This document shows, in pieces, positions 45,630-55,135 of a DNA stretch of 64,000 bases. The position numbers were made by a program, and so were the translations under genes. Position 1 is the stretch's first letter; each line of letters begins with the position of its first letter. Source of the stretch: Flavobacteriales bacterium (GTDB lineage Bacteria > Bacteroidota > Bacteroidia > Flavobacteriales_D > Crocinitomicaceae); the NCBI GenBank assembly GCA_947449575.1, contig CANFRV010000016.1:25530-89529 (forward strand), given 5' to 3'. A model generated the notes under the pieces. The model saw only the letters and a list, made by a program, of their open reading frames with translations, was not told the DNA's origin and did no database searches.

Positions 45630-46892
45630 TTAGTTTTGTATATCCTTTGCTAATTTTTGACCTAAGGATATTATTTCGAATAAATCAGACGGATGCCCAA
45701 TTTTACTTTCATGGTTTTTAATGTATTTTGCATCGGATCTATATTTTTCAGGAATAATGTAATCCTTTCCTCTCTTAGAACCTAACCGAATAATGACAAG
45801 GTTTTCGTTAGGAATTGAGATAATATATTGACCTAATATTCCACGGCAATAGTAAACAGGGTTTTTATTTCCTAAATAAGTCCAAATATGTAACCCGTAG
45901 CGTAAATTCGGAATATTTTCCTTAGTGGTCAATTTTGGATTTATCAGCATTTCATTCATGTAACTGCTTGAAATTATTTGTTTCCCATTCCAATTACCTT
46001 TTTGTAAAATTAGTTTCCCTAATCGGCCAAAATCGCGAGCTGTCGCATACATACAACAAAAAGCTTTTTCATCTCCTCCCTCTTTGTCTAAACTCCAAAA
46101 AGCATTATGCTCCGCCCCTATTTTTTCCCAAATCTTTTTTTGAGCGTACAGTGATAAATCCATTTGTGTGGCTTTTTCCAAAACATAGCCTAATAATTGT
46201 GAATTCCCACTTTGGTACTCAAAGCGAATCCCAGGTCTTTCTAAAACATGTTGCCTTGTTACTAGACCATATAAATCAGTTCCGTAATATGATTCCGCAT
46301 TTTCAGACAGTGGATTTTTTGCACTTTCTTGCCAATCTAAACCAGACGACATCATTAATAAGTGGCGAATAGTTATATTTTTCTTTTGTCCAGTATTAAA
46401 TTCTGGAATATATTTCCCTACCCTTTCGTCTAAACTTTTAATTTTCCCCTCATCCAAAGCGGCTCCAATTAATAGTGCAACAACTGTTTTTGCCGCAGAA
46501 AAAGAATTTGAAACCGTTTCTTTTTTGTGATCACCCCAATATTTTTCAAATAGAATTTCATCTCCTTTAAAGACCAAAAAAGCTTTTGTGTCTAGCTTTG
46601 AAAGGAGATCGTTGTATTTTTTTGGAATAGATTGTGAATTGAATTTAGAATTTATTTCCCACTGGTAACAGCTTGTTGATTTTTGAATTTTAGAAGATGG
46701 AAAAACATTTAAATCATAAATTGTGGGACCGGTTTTCCCTGATAAATAGGTGTATGCAATTCCTTTATATAAATAGAATCGTCCTGATAATAGTATGAAG
46801 AGATTAATTGAAATAAAAAAAACAATAAAAACAAGCCCTAAAAACCGGAGGAGCTTTTTACTAAATTTTAATATTTTATTTCCTTTAGACAT
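45630..46892 (-). CDS. Serine hydrolase, beta-lactamase/esterase class C type
   Basis: A membrane-anchored serine hydrolase related to class C beta-lactamases, EstB and DD-peptidases. An N-terminal membrane helix (about 12-36) is followed by the catalytic domain with SAAK (Ser132 and Lys135 from this start), a Tyr motif FEYQSGNSQ, and RHLLMMSSGLDWQ. I use ATG 46892, which overlaps the lipB stop by 8 bases; an ATG 12 bases further upstream is also possible. The active site would face the periplasm. Natural substrate unknown; wall peptides or esters are likely candidates. Confidence 0.87.
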   Translation of the reverse strand: MSKGNKILKFSKKLLRFLGLVFIVFFISINLFILLSGRFYLYKGIAYTYLSGKTGPTIYDLNVFPSSKIQKSTSCYQWEINSKFNSQSIPKKYNDLLSKLDTKAFLVFKGDEILFEKYWGDHKKETVSNSFSAAKTVVALLIGAALDEGKIKSLDERVGKYIPEFNTGQKKNITIRHLLMMSSGLDWQESAKNPLSENAESYYGTDLYGLVTRQHVLERPGIRFEYQSGNSQLLGYVLEKATQMDLSLYAQKKIWEKIGAEHNAFWSLDKEGGDEKAFCCMYATARDFGRLGKLILQKGNWNGKQIISSSYMNEMLINPKLTTKENIPNLRYGLHIWTYLGNKNPVYYCRGILGQYIISIPNENLVIIRLGSKRGKDYIIPEKYRSDAKYIKNHESKIGHPSDLFEIISLGQKLAKDIQN

Positions 46893-47577
46893 ACCTATAA
46901 TCAAATTGAAGAGCTAATTTTTCTTTTAGTACTTGACTAACTTCTTCAAAATCTAATTGCTTTCCAAGTTCTTGTTGCATGGAAGTTACTGCTTTCCCTT
47001 CAATTCCGCAAGGAATAATATGTGCAAAATAAGAAAGATCAGAATTAATATTAAATCCTATACCGTGCATAGTGACCCAGCGAGAACTTTTAACTCCTAA
47101 TGCGCAAATTTTTCTTGCTCTCGGAGTTTCTCCTTCAATCCAAACGCCTGTCAATCCTTCTACTCTTGCACCAATAATATTATATTCAAGTAAGGTATCA
47201 ATAACAGCTTGTTCTAAAAAACGTAAATATTTATGTATATCTGAGAAAAAGTGATCTAAATCTAAAATCGGATATGCGACCAATTGTCCTGGACCATGAT
47301 AGGTGATATCCCCTCCTCGATTTATCTTATAAAAATTCGCGTTGTTATCAGATAATTCTTTATCATTTAAAAGTAAATTATCCATACTCCCACTTTTTCC
47401 TAATGTATAAACGTGAGGGTGTTGGCAAAAAAGTAAATAATTTTTTGTAATTATTGCTTCATCGCCATTACGAATTCGAATCTTTTCATCTATGGTATTC
47501 TGAAAAATTTTCTCCTGAAAATCCCAAGCTTCTTTGTAATCAATCAGTCCAAGCTGTTTAAAAATCACTTCGGGCAT
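46885..47577 (-). CDS. lipB: Octanoyltransferase LipB
   Basis: Transfers octanoyl groups from octanoyl-ACP to lipoyl domains of 2-oxoacid dehydrogenases and the glycine cleavage H protein. At 230 residues it shows the family motifs RGGDITYHGPGQLVAYPIL, KICALGVKSSRWVTMHGIGF (Lys163) and the catalytic Cys190 in HIIPCGIEG. LipA, its partner, is not in the window. It lies 27 bases after the PGI/PMI gene and overlaps the serine hydrolase gene. Confidence 0.96.
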   Translation of the reverse strand: MPEVIFKQLGLIDYKEAWDFQEKIFQNTIDEKIRIRNGDEAIITKNYLLFCQHPHVYTLGKSGSMDNLLLNDKELSDNNANFYKINRGGDITYHGPGQLVAYPILDLDHFFSDIHKYLRFLEQAVIDTLLEYNIIGARVEGLTGVWIEGETPRARKICALGVKSSRWVTMHGIGFNINSDLSYFAHIIPCGIEGKAVTSMQQELGKQLDFEEVSQVLKEKLALQFDYRYV

Positions 47578-47604
47578 AAAGAAAATTATGAATTATAATG
47601 AAAA

Positions 47605-48597
47605 TTAGTGATTTTCTACTTTTGCTAATTCCGTTTTTAAAAAATCAATGCACTTAATTTCCATCGGATCAACTGGTTTTAGGTTGGCAAGATATAGGGA
47701 AGCCCAGTCCACAAGATGTATTAAGTAGAATGTCTTCTCAACCTTATTTACACCAACAGCATCAATAATTAAAAGGTTAGACGTGTATTTTTTTACTTCA
47801 TTAATGGTCAGGGAAAATCTGGTTTTATTTTGAATATTCATGTCCTTTGTATCGAAAAAAACGGTCGCAAATCCATCATTTCCTCCACCCCAGCCTACTA
47901 ATTCATTGTGGTTCATTTCTGGAATAACATGATGCCAACACAAAAGCTTGGAATTTTCATTAAATTGCTGCCGAGCGCGAATTAAAAAGGGTTCATATTC
48001 TGTAGTTGAATAAAAAATACCTACTTTATCTTTCAAGAACAGAGCCAATTTTTCAGCATCCTCTTTTATTTTGCTTATATTATCAAGAATTAGAGATTTC
48101 GAGTTTTTTAATTGTTCTACTATTTTTGAATCAATTAATCCATTATTTTCTAGAATGTAAGCGATATATATGATCGAATAAGCAATGGCAGTTCTCGGAG
48201 GATTTCCGCCTGGAATAATAAGACAATAATAATTATTATTCGTACAAAAATCTTTTAGTTTTCCTCCGGAAGAAATTCCAATAATATTTGCTCCCGCATC
48301 TTTTGCTAGTGACACGCTGATTAATGTTTCTTCTGTGTTTCCTGAATAAGAGCAAGCTATTACTAAAGTATGCTCATCAACATATTTTGGAATTGTATAA
48401 TCTTGTAATATCTGAATTGGAATACTAATTTCATTTTGAATCCACTCAGAAATAATTTTTGCCCCAATTCCTGAACCACCCATTCCAATAAAAACAAGTT
48501 TATTGATTTCTTTCGCGTTTTTTTTTAGTGCTAATTTCGAAACGTATTCTATAGCACTTGTAATATTATTAGGAAAGGCTGTAATTAAATTTTCCAT
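47605..48597 (-). CDS. Bifunctional phosphoglucose/phosphomannose isomerase
   Basis: A 330-residue double-SIS protein of the bifunctional PGI/PMI type. It interconverts glucose-6-P, fructose-6-P and, in characterised members, mannose-6-P. The first SIS domain has FIGMGGSGIGAKIISEW and SYSGNTEETLISV; the second has ENSKLLCWHHVIPEMNHNEL, whose Glu and His match the family's catalytic residues. It is first in a four-gene minus-strand operon with lipB, a serine hydrolase and an unknown. A TATATTTG element at 48657-48650 lies 53 bases upstream. Confidence 0.9.
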   Translation of the reverse strand: MENLITAFPNNITSAIEYVSKLALKKNAKEINKLVFIGMGGSGIGAKIISEWIQNEISIPIQILQDYTIPKYVDEHTLVIACSYSGNTEETLISVSLAKDAGANIIGISSGGKLKDFCTNNNYYCLIIPGGNPPRTAIAYSIIYIAYILENNGLIDSKIVEQLKNSKSLILDNISKIKEDAEKLALFLKDKVGIFYSTTEYEPFLIRARQQFNENSKLLCWHHVIPEMNHNELVGWGGGNDGFATVFFDTKDMNIQNKTRFSLTINEVKKYTSNLLIIDAVGVNKVEKTFYLIHLVDWASLYLANLKPVDPMEIKCIDFLKTELAKVENH

Positions 48598-48649
48598 AAT
48601 TGGTAGAAATTCAAAAAATTAATATTGGTTCATTATTCAATAAAAAGAA

Positions 48650-48657
48650 CAAATATA
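48650..48657 (-). promoter_or_regulatory. -7 promoter element for the PGI/PMI-lipB operon
   Basis: TATATTTG on the minus strand, exact TAnnTTTG, 53 bases before the ATG. Confidence 0.45.
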
Positions 48658-48814
48658 AAATTTACTTCACAAAAAGAAGTGTTAAATCAGTCAAAAAAAA
48701 TTAATTTGTTCATTTACTTTCACTTTTAAAGCGCTCTTAAAAAAATATAACCTTCATTATTTGTAATTTGGCAGGAATCTTTTTCATATTTAGTCATTAT
48801 CTTTTCTGTTTACT

Positions 48815-48822
48815 TACCTTTG
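48815..48822 (+). promoter_or_regulatory. -7 promoter element for the thioesterase gene
   Basis: TACCTTTG, exact TAnnTTTG, 39 bases before the ATG. Confidence 0.5.
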
Positions 48823-48861
48823 TACTTTGTATTGAATATCATCGGTAATAAATAATAAAGT

Positions 48862-49371
48862 ATGAAAGCTCGCTTTGCATCTGAAACATTGTCTGTGTCA
48901 ACAAAGGTAGTATTACCTCATGATACAAACACCTTAGGTAATTTATTTGGCGGTCAATTATTGGCATGGATGGATGTAATAGCAAGCGTTTCGTCTCATA
49001 GACACTGCAGAAGAGTTGTTGTTACTGCTTCCGTCAATAATGTTTCCTTTAGAGAACCTATCGTTCATTCTTCCATTGTCACGCTCGAAGCAAAAGTTTC
49101 TAGAGCGTTTAACTCATCGATGGAAGTATTTGTGGATGTATTTGTAGAAGATCCGGTTTCTGGTAAAAAACGTAAATCAAATGAGGCCATCTATACATTT
49201 GTGGCCGTTGATCAAAATGGAGGACCAATTCAAGTACCCGACTTAATCCCTGAATCAGAGGAAGAAAAAGAGAGATATGAAAGTGCTTTGAGAAGAAAAC
49301 AATTAAGTTTAATATTAGCAGGAAAAATGAATCCACATGATGCTACGGAATTGAAGGCATTGTTTCTCTAA
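48862..49371 (+). CDS. Acyl-CoA thioesterase, hotdog fold (YciA/BACH type)
   Basis: A 169-residue cytoplasmic thioesterase that hydrolyses acyl-CoA. The hotdog domain has HDTNTLGNLFGGQLLAWMD, with the catalytic Asn/Asp pair region of the acyl-CoA hydrolase family, and ASVNNVSFREPIVHSSIV. A C-terminal helical segment rich in Glu, Lys and Arg (about 128-165) is longer than in YciA. Stands alone; the preferred chain length is unknown. Confidence 0.9.
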   Translation: MKARFASETLSVSTKVVLPHDTNTLGNLFGGQLLAWMDVIASVSSHRHCRRVVVTASVNNVSFREPIVHSSIVTLEAKVSRAFNSSMEVFVDVFVEDPVSGKKRKSNEAIYTFVAVDQNGGPIQVPDLIPESEEEKERYESALRRKQLSLILAGKMNPHDATELKALFL

Positions 49372-49562
49372 AGTAATGTATCACGTTTAATAATATATGT
49401 ATCACTTAAATACAGGTAATTAATTTTTAAAAAAAGTAAATAGGTAGCCATCTCAAACAATAAATCAAAATAATATGCAAGTTTATAGACAAGTATATTT
49501 TCTCATTTTGTGTTAGGTAACCTTTCTAGTTTTTTTTCGTTAAATACTTAAAAACGAAATAT

Positions 49563-50015
49563 ATGAAAGTACTCATTAGTATTGTATTAATCTTTTTTTC
49601 ATTTACAGTTTCTTCACAAAGTGTTAATTATTTTACTAAATATAGAGCAATTGCGGATGAAATGGAGGCTACGTATGACATTCCAGCTTGCGTTATTTTA
49701 GCGATTGGATATATTGAATCAGGAGGAGGAACAAGTAAAGTGGGCAGATTACTTAATAATCATTTTGGAATTGTTGGATCAAGCAAACCGGAAATTTCTG
49801 GTTATAAAAGTAAATACAAATATTATCCGACTGTAAAAGACTCATTTATTGGACTCTGTAAATTAATTGCCTCTAAAAAATACTATGCCGGACTTAAAGG
49901 AACAAAAGACATTAAAAAATGGCTAAAGGCAATAGCAGCAGGTGGCTATGCCGCGGACGCAGAACATTGGAGTAAAACCATAGCCGCAATTGCTCAAAAG
50001 CATTGTAAGAATTGA
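49563..50015 (+). CDS. Exported glucosaminidase-domain protein (GH73-like)
   Basis: A 150-residue exported protein with a signal peptide (1-19, TVSSQ). The rest is one mannosyl-glycoprotein endo-beta-N-acetylglucosaminidase-like domain: YDIPACVILAIGYIESGGGT with the catalytic Glu, LNNHFGIVG, then YKSKYKYYPTVKDSFIGL and KWLKAIAAGGYAAD. It should cut peptidoglycan between N-acetylglucosamine and N-acetylmuramic acid. It has no wall-binding domain of its own. It is convergent with the LysM/SGNH gene of the acylation cluster. Confidence 0.9.
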   Translation: MKVLISIVLIFFSFTVSSQSVNYFTKYRAIADEMEATYDIPACVILAIGYIESGGGTSKVGRLLNNHFGIVGSSKPEISGYKSKYKYYPTVKDSFIGLCKLIASKKYYAGLKGTKDIKKWLKAIAAGGYAADAEHWSKTIAAIAQKHCKN

Positions 50016-50107
50016 TAACCACAGATAAATTATTAGTTAACTACCATATCACCTAATAACAGTTAACAGCCTAATTAATAAGTTTATCACCAAAGATTTT
50101 CAGATTT

Positions 50108-51628
50108 TTAATTTAGCGGTATAATAAGTTTTTGTCCAGGGCTAATAACCGAATTTTCCCGCAATTTATTAGCAGTTAGTATTTTTTTTGCTGTAGTTTT
50201 ATATTTTTTCGCAATGGCGTAGACTGTATCACCTGATTTTATGGTATAGTAAACGGTAGATTTTGAAACCCTATTTTTTTTGGGAGGCGCTTCTTTCTGT
50301 ATAGATTTTTCAGGTGTAATTTTAATAGAATCATCTATTGAAGTAGTTTTTGTATCAAATAAAATTTTACTTAATCCATTTTTTAAATCATTTTTCAAAG
50401 CCAATAGTGGAAGGCTATCACTTGAAAATTCCTGATTATAAGACTTTAAAAAAGAATATGTTAACAGTTTTCCTTGCAATGCATAACCTGCTGAATTAAA
50501 ATGTAATTTATCGCTCAAGGTTAAGTTTTGTTTGTGCCACTGATAAAGTGATCCCCAGCCTCCCATAGCCTTATTTAAATCAAATAATGAAATCTTTGAA
50601 TCTGCAGCTAACTTGATCAGTTGATTGTTGGTTGTGATTTGACTAGGAGGCGTTTTTCCTTGGCTTCTTGTATCTGGAGCGGTTGTAATAAGAATCGCTG
50701 TGTTTGGAAGTGTTTGTTGAATGCCAGAAATAAATTTTGAAATAGAGCGATAATAATAAGAAGTGTCTACTTTTTGGTTATATGCTTCATTCGTTCCAAA
50801 AGAGAAAATTATCAAATCTGGCTTTAAATATTTTATTTGACTTTGCACTAATTCGGCATTGTAAATTAAATGAGTAAATTGAGCTCCCACTATCCCACAA
50901 TGATGATAATTTATTCCAGATGCATTCTCTTGAAGATACTCAAAACCTAAAAGATTAAATTGATTATTCAGATCATTCGTCTTTTCTACAGAAAGTTTGA
51001 AATTATTAATTAAGGAATCAGAACTGTAATTTCGCACCATCCATTTAGAATCAACTATTTTTTCATCTTGCATTTTTAACTGGCTATTCATGCTATAATC
51101 GTATGATTTTGGGCCAGCACTTGTCCAAATAGAAATTTTGTTTGATAAATTACCGTTAAATTTTCCTGTTAAATTGAAACTCAATGAAGCATTTTCATTG
51201 ATAGTCGAAACAAGATAACCACTAATTCCAAGTTCTCCTTTTTTTGAGTTTTTCAAAATATTAGTACTTGTCCATGTTCCGCTTGAAGTAGCTTGCACTC
51301 CTTTTGGACCATAACTCTTACAGAGAGAATAGGGGAATATTAAACCCTGACCTGCCGTCCCAAAGTAACCTTGCAGAGAACGCCTAATTTCACCGGAAAA
51401 ATAATCCCCTTGTATATGGCTATCTCCTATGTGTAGGATTGTGAACACAGAATCTTCTTTTGAATTACTTTGATTTTGTTTAATTCGGTGAAGTTTTTTC
51501 AAAGCGATTGTTAAATTATCCGAAGTAGTAATTTCAACGAAATACTTGTCAGCACTTAAAGTGTCAACCTTTTGCCCAAAGATGAAACATGAGCATGCAA
51601 CAAATACTACATTGAGAATTAATTTCAT
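50108..51628 (-). CDS. Exported SGNH/GDSL hydrolase with C-terminal LysM domain
   Basis: A 506-residue exported protein with signal peptide (1-18). The SGNH catalytic domain (about 60-385) has block I ILHIGDSHIQGDYF, block III IFSFGTNEAYN and block V SDKLHFNSAGY with the Asp/His pair. A Lys/Pro-rich linker leads to a C-terminal LysM domain (about 457-506: YTIKSGDTVYAIAKKYKTTA) that should bind peptidoglycan or chitin-like glycans. It is last in a three-gene operon after an MBOAT acyltransferase (5 bases) and a membrane SGNH protein. The likely role is adding or removing O-acetyl groups on peptidoglycan. Confidence 0.88.
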   Translation of the reverse strand: MKLILNVVFVACSCFIFGQKVDTLSADKYFVEITTSDNLTIALKKLHRIKQNQSNSKEDSVFTILHIGDSHIQGDYFSGEIRRSLQGYFGTAGQGLIFPYSLCKSYGPKGVQATSSGTWTSTNILKNSKKGELGISGYLVSTINENASLSFNLTGKFNGNLSNKISIWTSAGPKSYDYSMNSQLKMQDEKIVDSKWMVRNYSSDSLINNFKLSVEKTNDLNNQFNLLGFEYLQENASGINYHHCGIVGAQFTHLIYNAELVQSQIKYLKPDLIIFSFGTNEAYNQKVDTSYYYRSISKFISGIQQTLPNTAILITTAPDTRSQGKTPPSQITTNNQLIKLAADSKISLFDLNKAMGGWGSLYQWHKQNLTLSDKLHFNSAGYALQGKLLTYSFLKSYNQEFSSDSLPLLALKNDLKNGLSKILFDTKTTSIDDSIKITPEKSIQKEAPPKKNRVSKSTVYYTIKSGDTVYAIAKKYKTTAKKILTANKLRENSVISPGQKLIIPLN

Positions 51629-51633
51629 CGAAA

Positions 51634-53127
51634 TCAGAATTGAAAATAAATAAAAGGCTGTACCAAATCGTTCCTAAATTGAGTAATTAATTGCAAAGAA
51701 AATGCCAGTATAATTATCCAAGCAATGGCGGGTAAGTTTGTGATTTTTTGAAAGAATTGGTTTTTTAATTTTCCTGGAATAAAAACTATTACCGATGCAA
51801 TAATGAGTAAATAAATTATTTCAGGACGAGAAATCCAAAATCCTTGAAGATCAATCCAAGAAGTTTTTGTGAAAATCTCATGAATACTATAAAATGCATT
51901 ATGAAAAGAAGTTGACCTAAAAAAGATCCAACAAATCCCAACAAAATGAAAAGTAAGTATTATTCCTAAAAGTTGAGTTATCCAATTATCTTTTATTTTA
52001 ATATATTTTGTAAAGAGCTTGTGAAAAACTAGAGCAAGACCATGCGCCATTCCCCAAAATACAAAGCGCCAATCTGATCCATGCCAAAAGCCTCCAATTA
52101 GCATTGTTATCATTAAAAATAAATATAGGTTAAACACTCCTTTGCGATTTCCTCCTAAAGGAATATAAATATAATCACGTAACCATAAGCTCAAAGAAAT
52201 GTGCCATTTTCTCCAGAATTCAGTAATATTTCGAGATCCATATGGATTATCAAAGTTTTCTTTCAGCTTATATCCAAGTAATAATGCTATCCCAATAGCT
52301 ATGTCTGAATAACCTGAAAAGTCAAAATAAATTTGGAATGTATAGGCATACATTGATAATAGATGTTCCGCTCCAGAAAATCCCTCAGGTGTCTGATGCA
52401 GCAAGTCCACATATTTAGCTAAGTAATCAGCAATAAAAAGCTTTTTTACTAATCCAACTGTAATACGCATGATACTTTCTTTGTAAACAGTCGCATTTAT
52501 TATGAGTGGATTTTTAATTTGTGGAAGGAAATCCTTTGCTCTGACAATTGGGCCTGCCACCAAATGAGGAAAAAAGGTCATGTAAAAAGTATAGTCTGAA
52601 AAGTTCTCTGCAGGTGGTATTTCTTTTCGATAAACATCCAATAAATAACTTATGGATTGAAAAGTATAAAATGATATCCCAATTGGTAAAAACAAATTTC
52701 CTGTTGTAAAATCTGTCCCAAATAATTCATTACAATTGGCGATAAAGAAATTTGAATATTTGAAATAAAGTAAAAAAGACGAACTATAAAGTACAGATAA
52801 TAGCAACAGTAGTTTCTTCTTTTTTCCTATAGATTTGTGAATCTGAATGGCAAAAAAGTAATCACTAAGAATCATTAATGCAAAAAGTCCAATGAAAGGC
52901 CCGCTTGATTTATAATAAAAGAATAAACTGAATCCAATAATATATAATTTTCTCCAAAGGTTTTGATGTATGAGTAAAGCATAAACAAGAAGAAAAACCC
53001 CAAAAACAAGTAAAAAACTATATTCAGTAAAAAACCACGGTTTTTCTGTGGAATACGTTAAAGCTTCCAAAATCTTATTCCAAATCACAGTAGAAAAATA
53101 ATTAGTATCCACGATATCTTGCAGCAT
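51634..53127 (-). CDS. MBOAT-family O-acyltransferase (AlgI/PatA-like)
   Basis: A polytopic inner-membrane acyltransferase of 497 residues with 10 or more hydrophobic segments. The family core is clear: YFDFSGYSDIAIGIALLLGY, FWRKWHISLSLWLRDYIYIP, and GGFWHGSDWRFVFWGMAHG with the conserved His. AlgI acetylates alginate and PatA moves acetyl groups across the membrane for peptidoglycan O-acetylation. It overlaps the upstream SGNH gene by 26 bases and is followed after 5 bases by an SGNH/LysM gene. The LysM partner favours a wall target over alginate. No alginate or cellulose genes are near. Confidence 0.92.
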   Translation of the reverse strand: MLQDIVDTNYFSTVIWNKILEALTYSTEKPWFFTEYSFLLVFGVFLLVYALLIHQNLWRKLYIIGFSLFFYYKSSGPFIGLFALMILSDYFFAIQIHKSIGKKKKLLLLLSVLYSSSFLLYFKYSNFFIANCNELFGTDFTTGNLFLPIGISFYTFQSISYLLDVYRKEIPPAENFSDYTFYMTFFPHLVAGPIVRAKDFLPQIKNPLIINATVYKESIMRITVGLVKKLFIADYLAKYVDLLHQTPEGFSGAEHLLSMYAYTFQIYFDFSGYSDIAIGIALLLGYKLKENFDNPYGSRNITEFWRKWHISLSLWLRDYIYIPLGGNRKGVFNLYLFLMITMLIGGFWHGSDWRFVFWGMAHGLALVFHKLFTKYIKIKDNWITQLLGIILTFHFVGICWIFFRSTSFHNAFYSIHEIFTKTSWIDLQGFWISRPEIIYLLIIASVIVFIPGKLKNQFFQKITNLPAIAWIIILAFSLQLITQFRNDLVQPFIYFQF

Positions 53128-54052
53128 TTAAGTTAATTAGCTTTGTTTTATAAGGCCGATTTCTTTTTACGGGAGCGGATAGCTTTATTTTGTATTTTGC
53201 TTCATTTTCTACCCATAACGCAAGTGAGTCCATCCAAACGCGATATCCAGTAGCATTGGGATGCCTTTTGTCTCTACCTTTGGGGATTTCCAGACTTTTT
53301 GATAGAAAGAAACTACCTTTTTGTGAAGCTTCTAAGAAAATTTTATTTATTCCATAATCTTCCGTGAAGTTAGCCGGACCAACCCAAGTATAAGGGATCC
53401 CTTCTAGTTTTTTTGCGAAAATTTGAGCTGCTTGCTTTCTTTTTGTCAAATCACGTGCATATAATTCATTTAAACCTAAAACAATAAATATGTACGTTGG
53501 TTTATATTTGGCAATAAGGTCTGTAATTGTATCGGCGAAAGCAAAATTAAATATGGTGGCAGAATTCCATACGAATGAAGCAACTAACTTATGCCCATTT
53601 GCTATACAATAGTCATTCAGCTGATAACATAAACCTCCACATTCAGAATCACCCATCAATAATATTCTCTGATTTGTAGTATCCATAACAGAAGAAAAAT
53701 CAGTTACATCTAATCCGATTATTTGAGATGCATCAAATTTGGTATTCGTTCCTTGGCTATTCCCGTTGTTATTTTTACCCGAACTTTTATTCGTGTCTGC
53801 TACTAAGAGTCCTAATTGCTGGGACTTATTATTTATTTTCGAGTCAGTCGGAGCTGAATGTAATAAGATTTGTAGGTCTTCTGCTGAAACCTGTCCTTCT
53901 TGAGATATTTTTTTTAATTCTATTCCTGCTATGGATAAAGGTTTCATCGCAGAATTATAGTAGTAAAAGAAAGCTAATGGAACAATAAAAGTTAAACCCG
54001 CCAAAAAAATATAAAATTTCGAATTTTTCTCATTATTACTATCTTTCAACAT
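53102..54052 (-). CDS. Membrane-anchored SGNH-type acyltransferase/hydrolase
   Basis: A 316-residue protein with one N-terminal membrane helix (about 13-32), an Asn/Gly/Lys-rich linker (about 75-110), and an SGNH domain. Block I is RILLMGDSECGGL; block III is VLGLNEL; block V is KRHPNATGYRVW with catalytic Asp-x-x-His (DKRHP). It is first in the MBOAT cluster, overlapping the MBOAT gene by 26 bases. A membrane-tethered SGNH protein next to an MBOAT is the layout of AlgX/AlgJ- or PatB-like acetyl transfer steps. The exact acceptor is unknown. Confidence 0.85.
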   Translation of the reverse strand: MLKDSNNEKNSKFYIFLAGLTFIVPLAFFYYYNSAMKPLSIAGIELKKISQEGQVSAEDLQILLHSAPTDSKINNKSQQLGLLVADTNKSSGKNNNGNSQGTNTKFDASQIIGLDVTDFSSVMDTTNQRILLMGDSECGGLCYQLNDYCIANGHKLVASFVWNSATIFNFAFADTITDLIAKYKPTYIFIVLGLNELYARDLTKRKQAAQIFAKKLEGIPYTWVGPANFTEDYGINKIFLEASQKGSFFLSKSLEIPKGRDKRHPNATGYRVWMDSLALWVENEAKYKIKLSAPVKRNRPYKTKLINLNAARYRGY

Positions 54053-54078
54053 ACTTTACTTGGTTATATGACAAGCTA

Positions 54079-54086
54079 CAAATATA
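54079..54086 (-). promoter_or_regulatory. -7 promoter element for the SGNH/MBOAT/LysM operon
   Basis: TATATTTG on the minus strand, exact TAnnTTTG, 26 bases before the first gene. Confidence 0.5.
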
Positions 54087-54207
54087 GATAATTAATTCCA
54101 CAGGTCTTAGTAGATCAATAAAATAATAAAGTGGAAAGAATATAACCAAGGATATTTTATCCCTTTCCGTTTTTTAAAGGTAAAATACAGATAAGAGTTG
54201 AATATTT

Positions 54208-54239
54208 TTGCTCCTCTCTCTTAAAAATCCGTACCTTTG
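54208..54239 (+). promoter_or_regulatory. Promoter of era
   Basis: TTG (54208-54210), 21-base spacer and TACCTTTG (54232-54239), a full match to the Bacteroidota -33/-7 pattern, ending 20 bases before the ATG. Confidence 0.65.
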
Positions 54240-54259
54240 TAGTCCAAAATTGAAATCAA

Positions 54260-55135
54260 ATGTCCCATAAAGCAGGGTTCGTAAACATTGTCGGTAGTCC
54301 AAACGTTGGTAAATCAACGCTAATGAACCGTCTTATGGGCCAAAAATTATCAATAGTAACGCCAAAAGCTCAAACAACAAGACATAGAATCTTGGGAATT
54401 GTGAATGAAGACGATTATCAAATAGTGTTTTCTGACACCCCAGGAGTAGTAAATGCTGCCTATAAAATGCACGATGCAATGATGGGTTATGTAAATTCAG
54501 CTATACAAGATGCCGATATTCTCATTTTTATTACTGATATTTTTGAAGATGAAATGAATCATTTAGAAACGTTGGAGAGAATTCAAAAATTAGAGATTCC
54601 TGTTATTACGTTGATAAATAAAATTGATTTAGGAACGCAAGAAAAAATCATGGAGCGGATTACCTATTGGCAGGAACGTTTGCCAAAATCATATGTTTAT
54701 TTGATGTCTGCTCTGCATGGATTCAATATTGATCTTTTGTGGGAAAGGATATTAAAAATGACACCTGAAAGTCCAGCTTATTATGATAAAGAAGATATTT
54801 CTGATCGTCCAATGCGTTTCTTTGTGTCAGAAATAATTAGAGAAAAGATATTTATACACTGCCAAAAAGAAATTCCTTACTCTTGTCATATTGAAATTGA
54901 AGAATATATTGAAGAAGCTGGATTAACTCGAATTCGTGCATTAATTATTGTGGAACGTGACTCTCAAAAAGGAATTGTTATCGGAAAAGGGGGTGAAATG
55001 TTAAAACGAATTGGGAGGGAAGCTCGCCAAGAGATTGAACCATTCGTAGGTCAAAAAGTATTCCTTGAAACATTTGTGAAGGTGGATAAAGACTGGAGAG
55101 GAACAGACAGTAAATTGAAAAAATACGGATATTAA
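54260..55135 (+). CDS. era: GTPase Era
   Basis: An essential GTPase that binds the 3' end of 16S rRNA during small-subunit assembly. It is 291 residues. The G domain has GSPNVGKST (11-19), the switch region TTRHRILGI, DTPG and NKID; the C-terminal KH domain has VIGKGGEMLKRIGREARQ. It ends shortly before a repeat-rich gap and der. Length and all motifs are standard. Confidence 0.97.
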   Translation: MSHKAGFVNIVGSPNVGKSTLMNRLMGQKLSIVTPKAQTTRHRILGIVNEDDYQIVFSDTPGVVNAAYKMHDAMMGYVNSAIQDADILIFITDIFEDEMNHLETLERIQKLEIPVITLINKIDLGTQEKIMERITYWQERLPKSYVYLMSALHGFNIDLLWERILKMTPESPAYYDKEDISDRPMRFFVSEIIREKIFIHCQKEIPYSCHIEIEEYIEEAGLTRIRALIIVERDSQKGIVIGKGGEMLKRIGREARQEIEPFVGQKVFLETFVKVDKDWRGTDSKLKKYGY

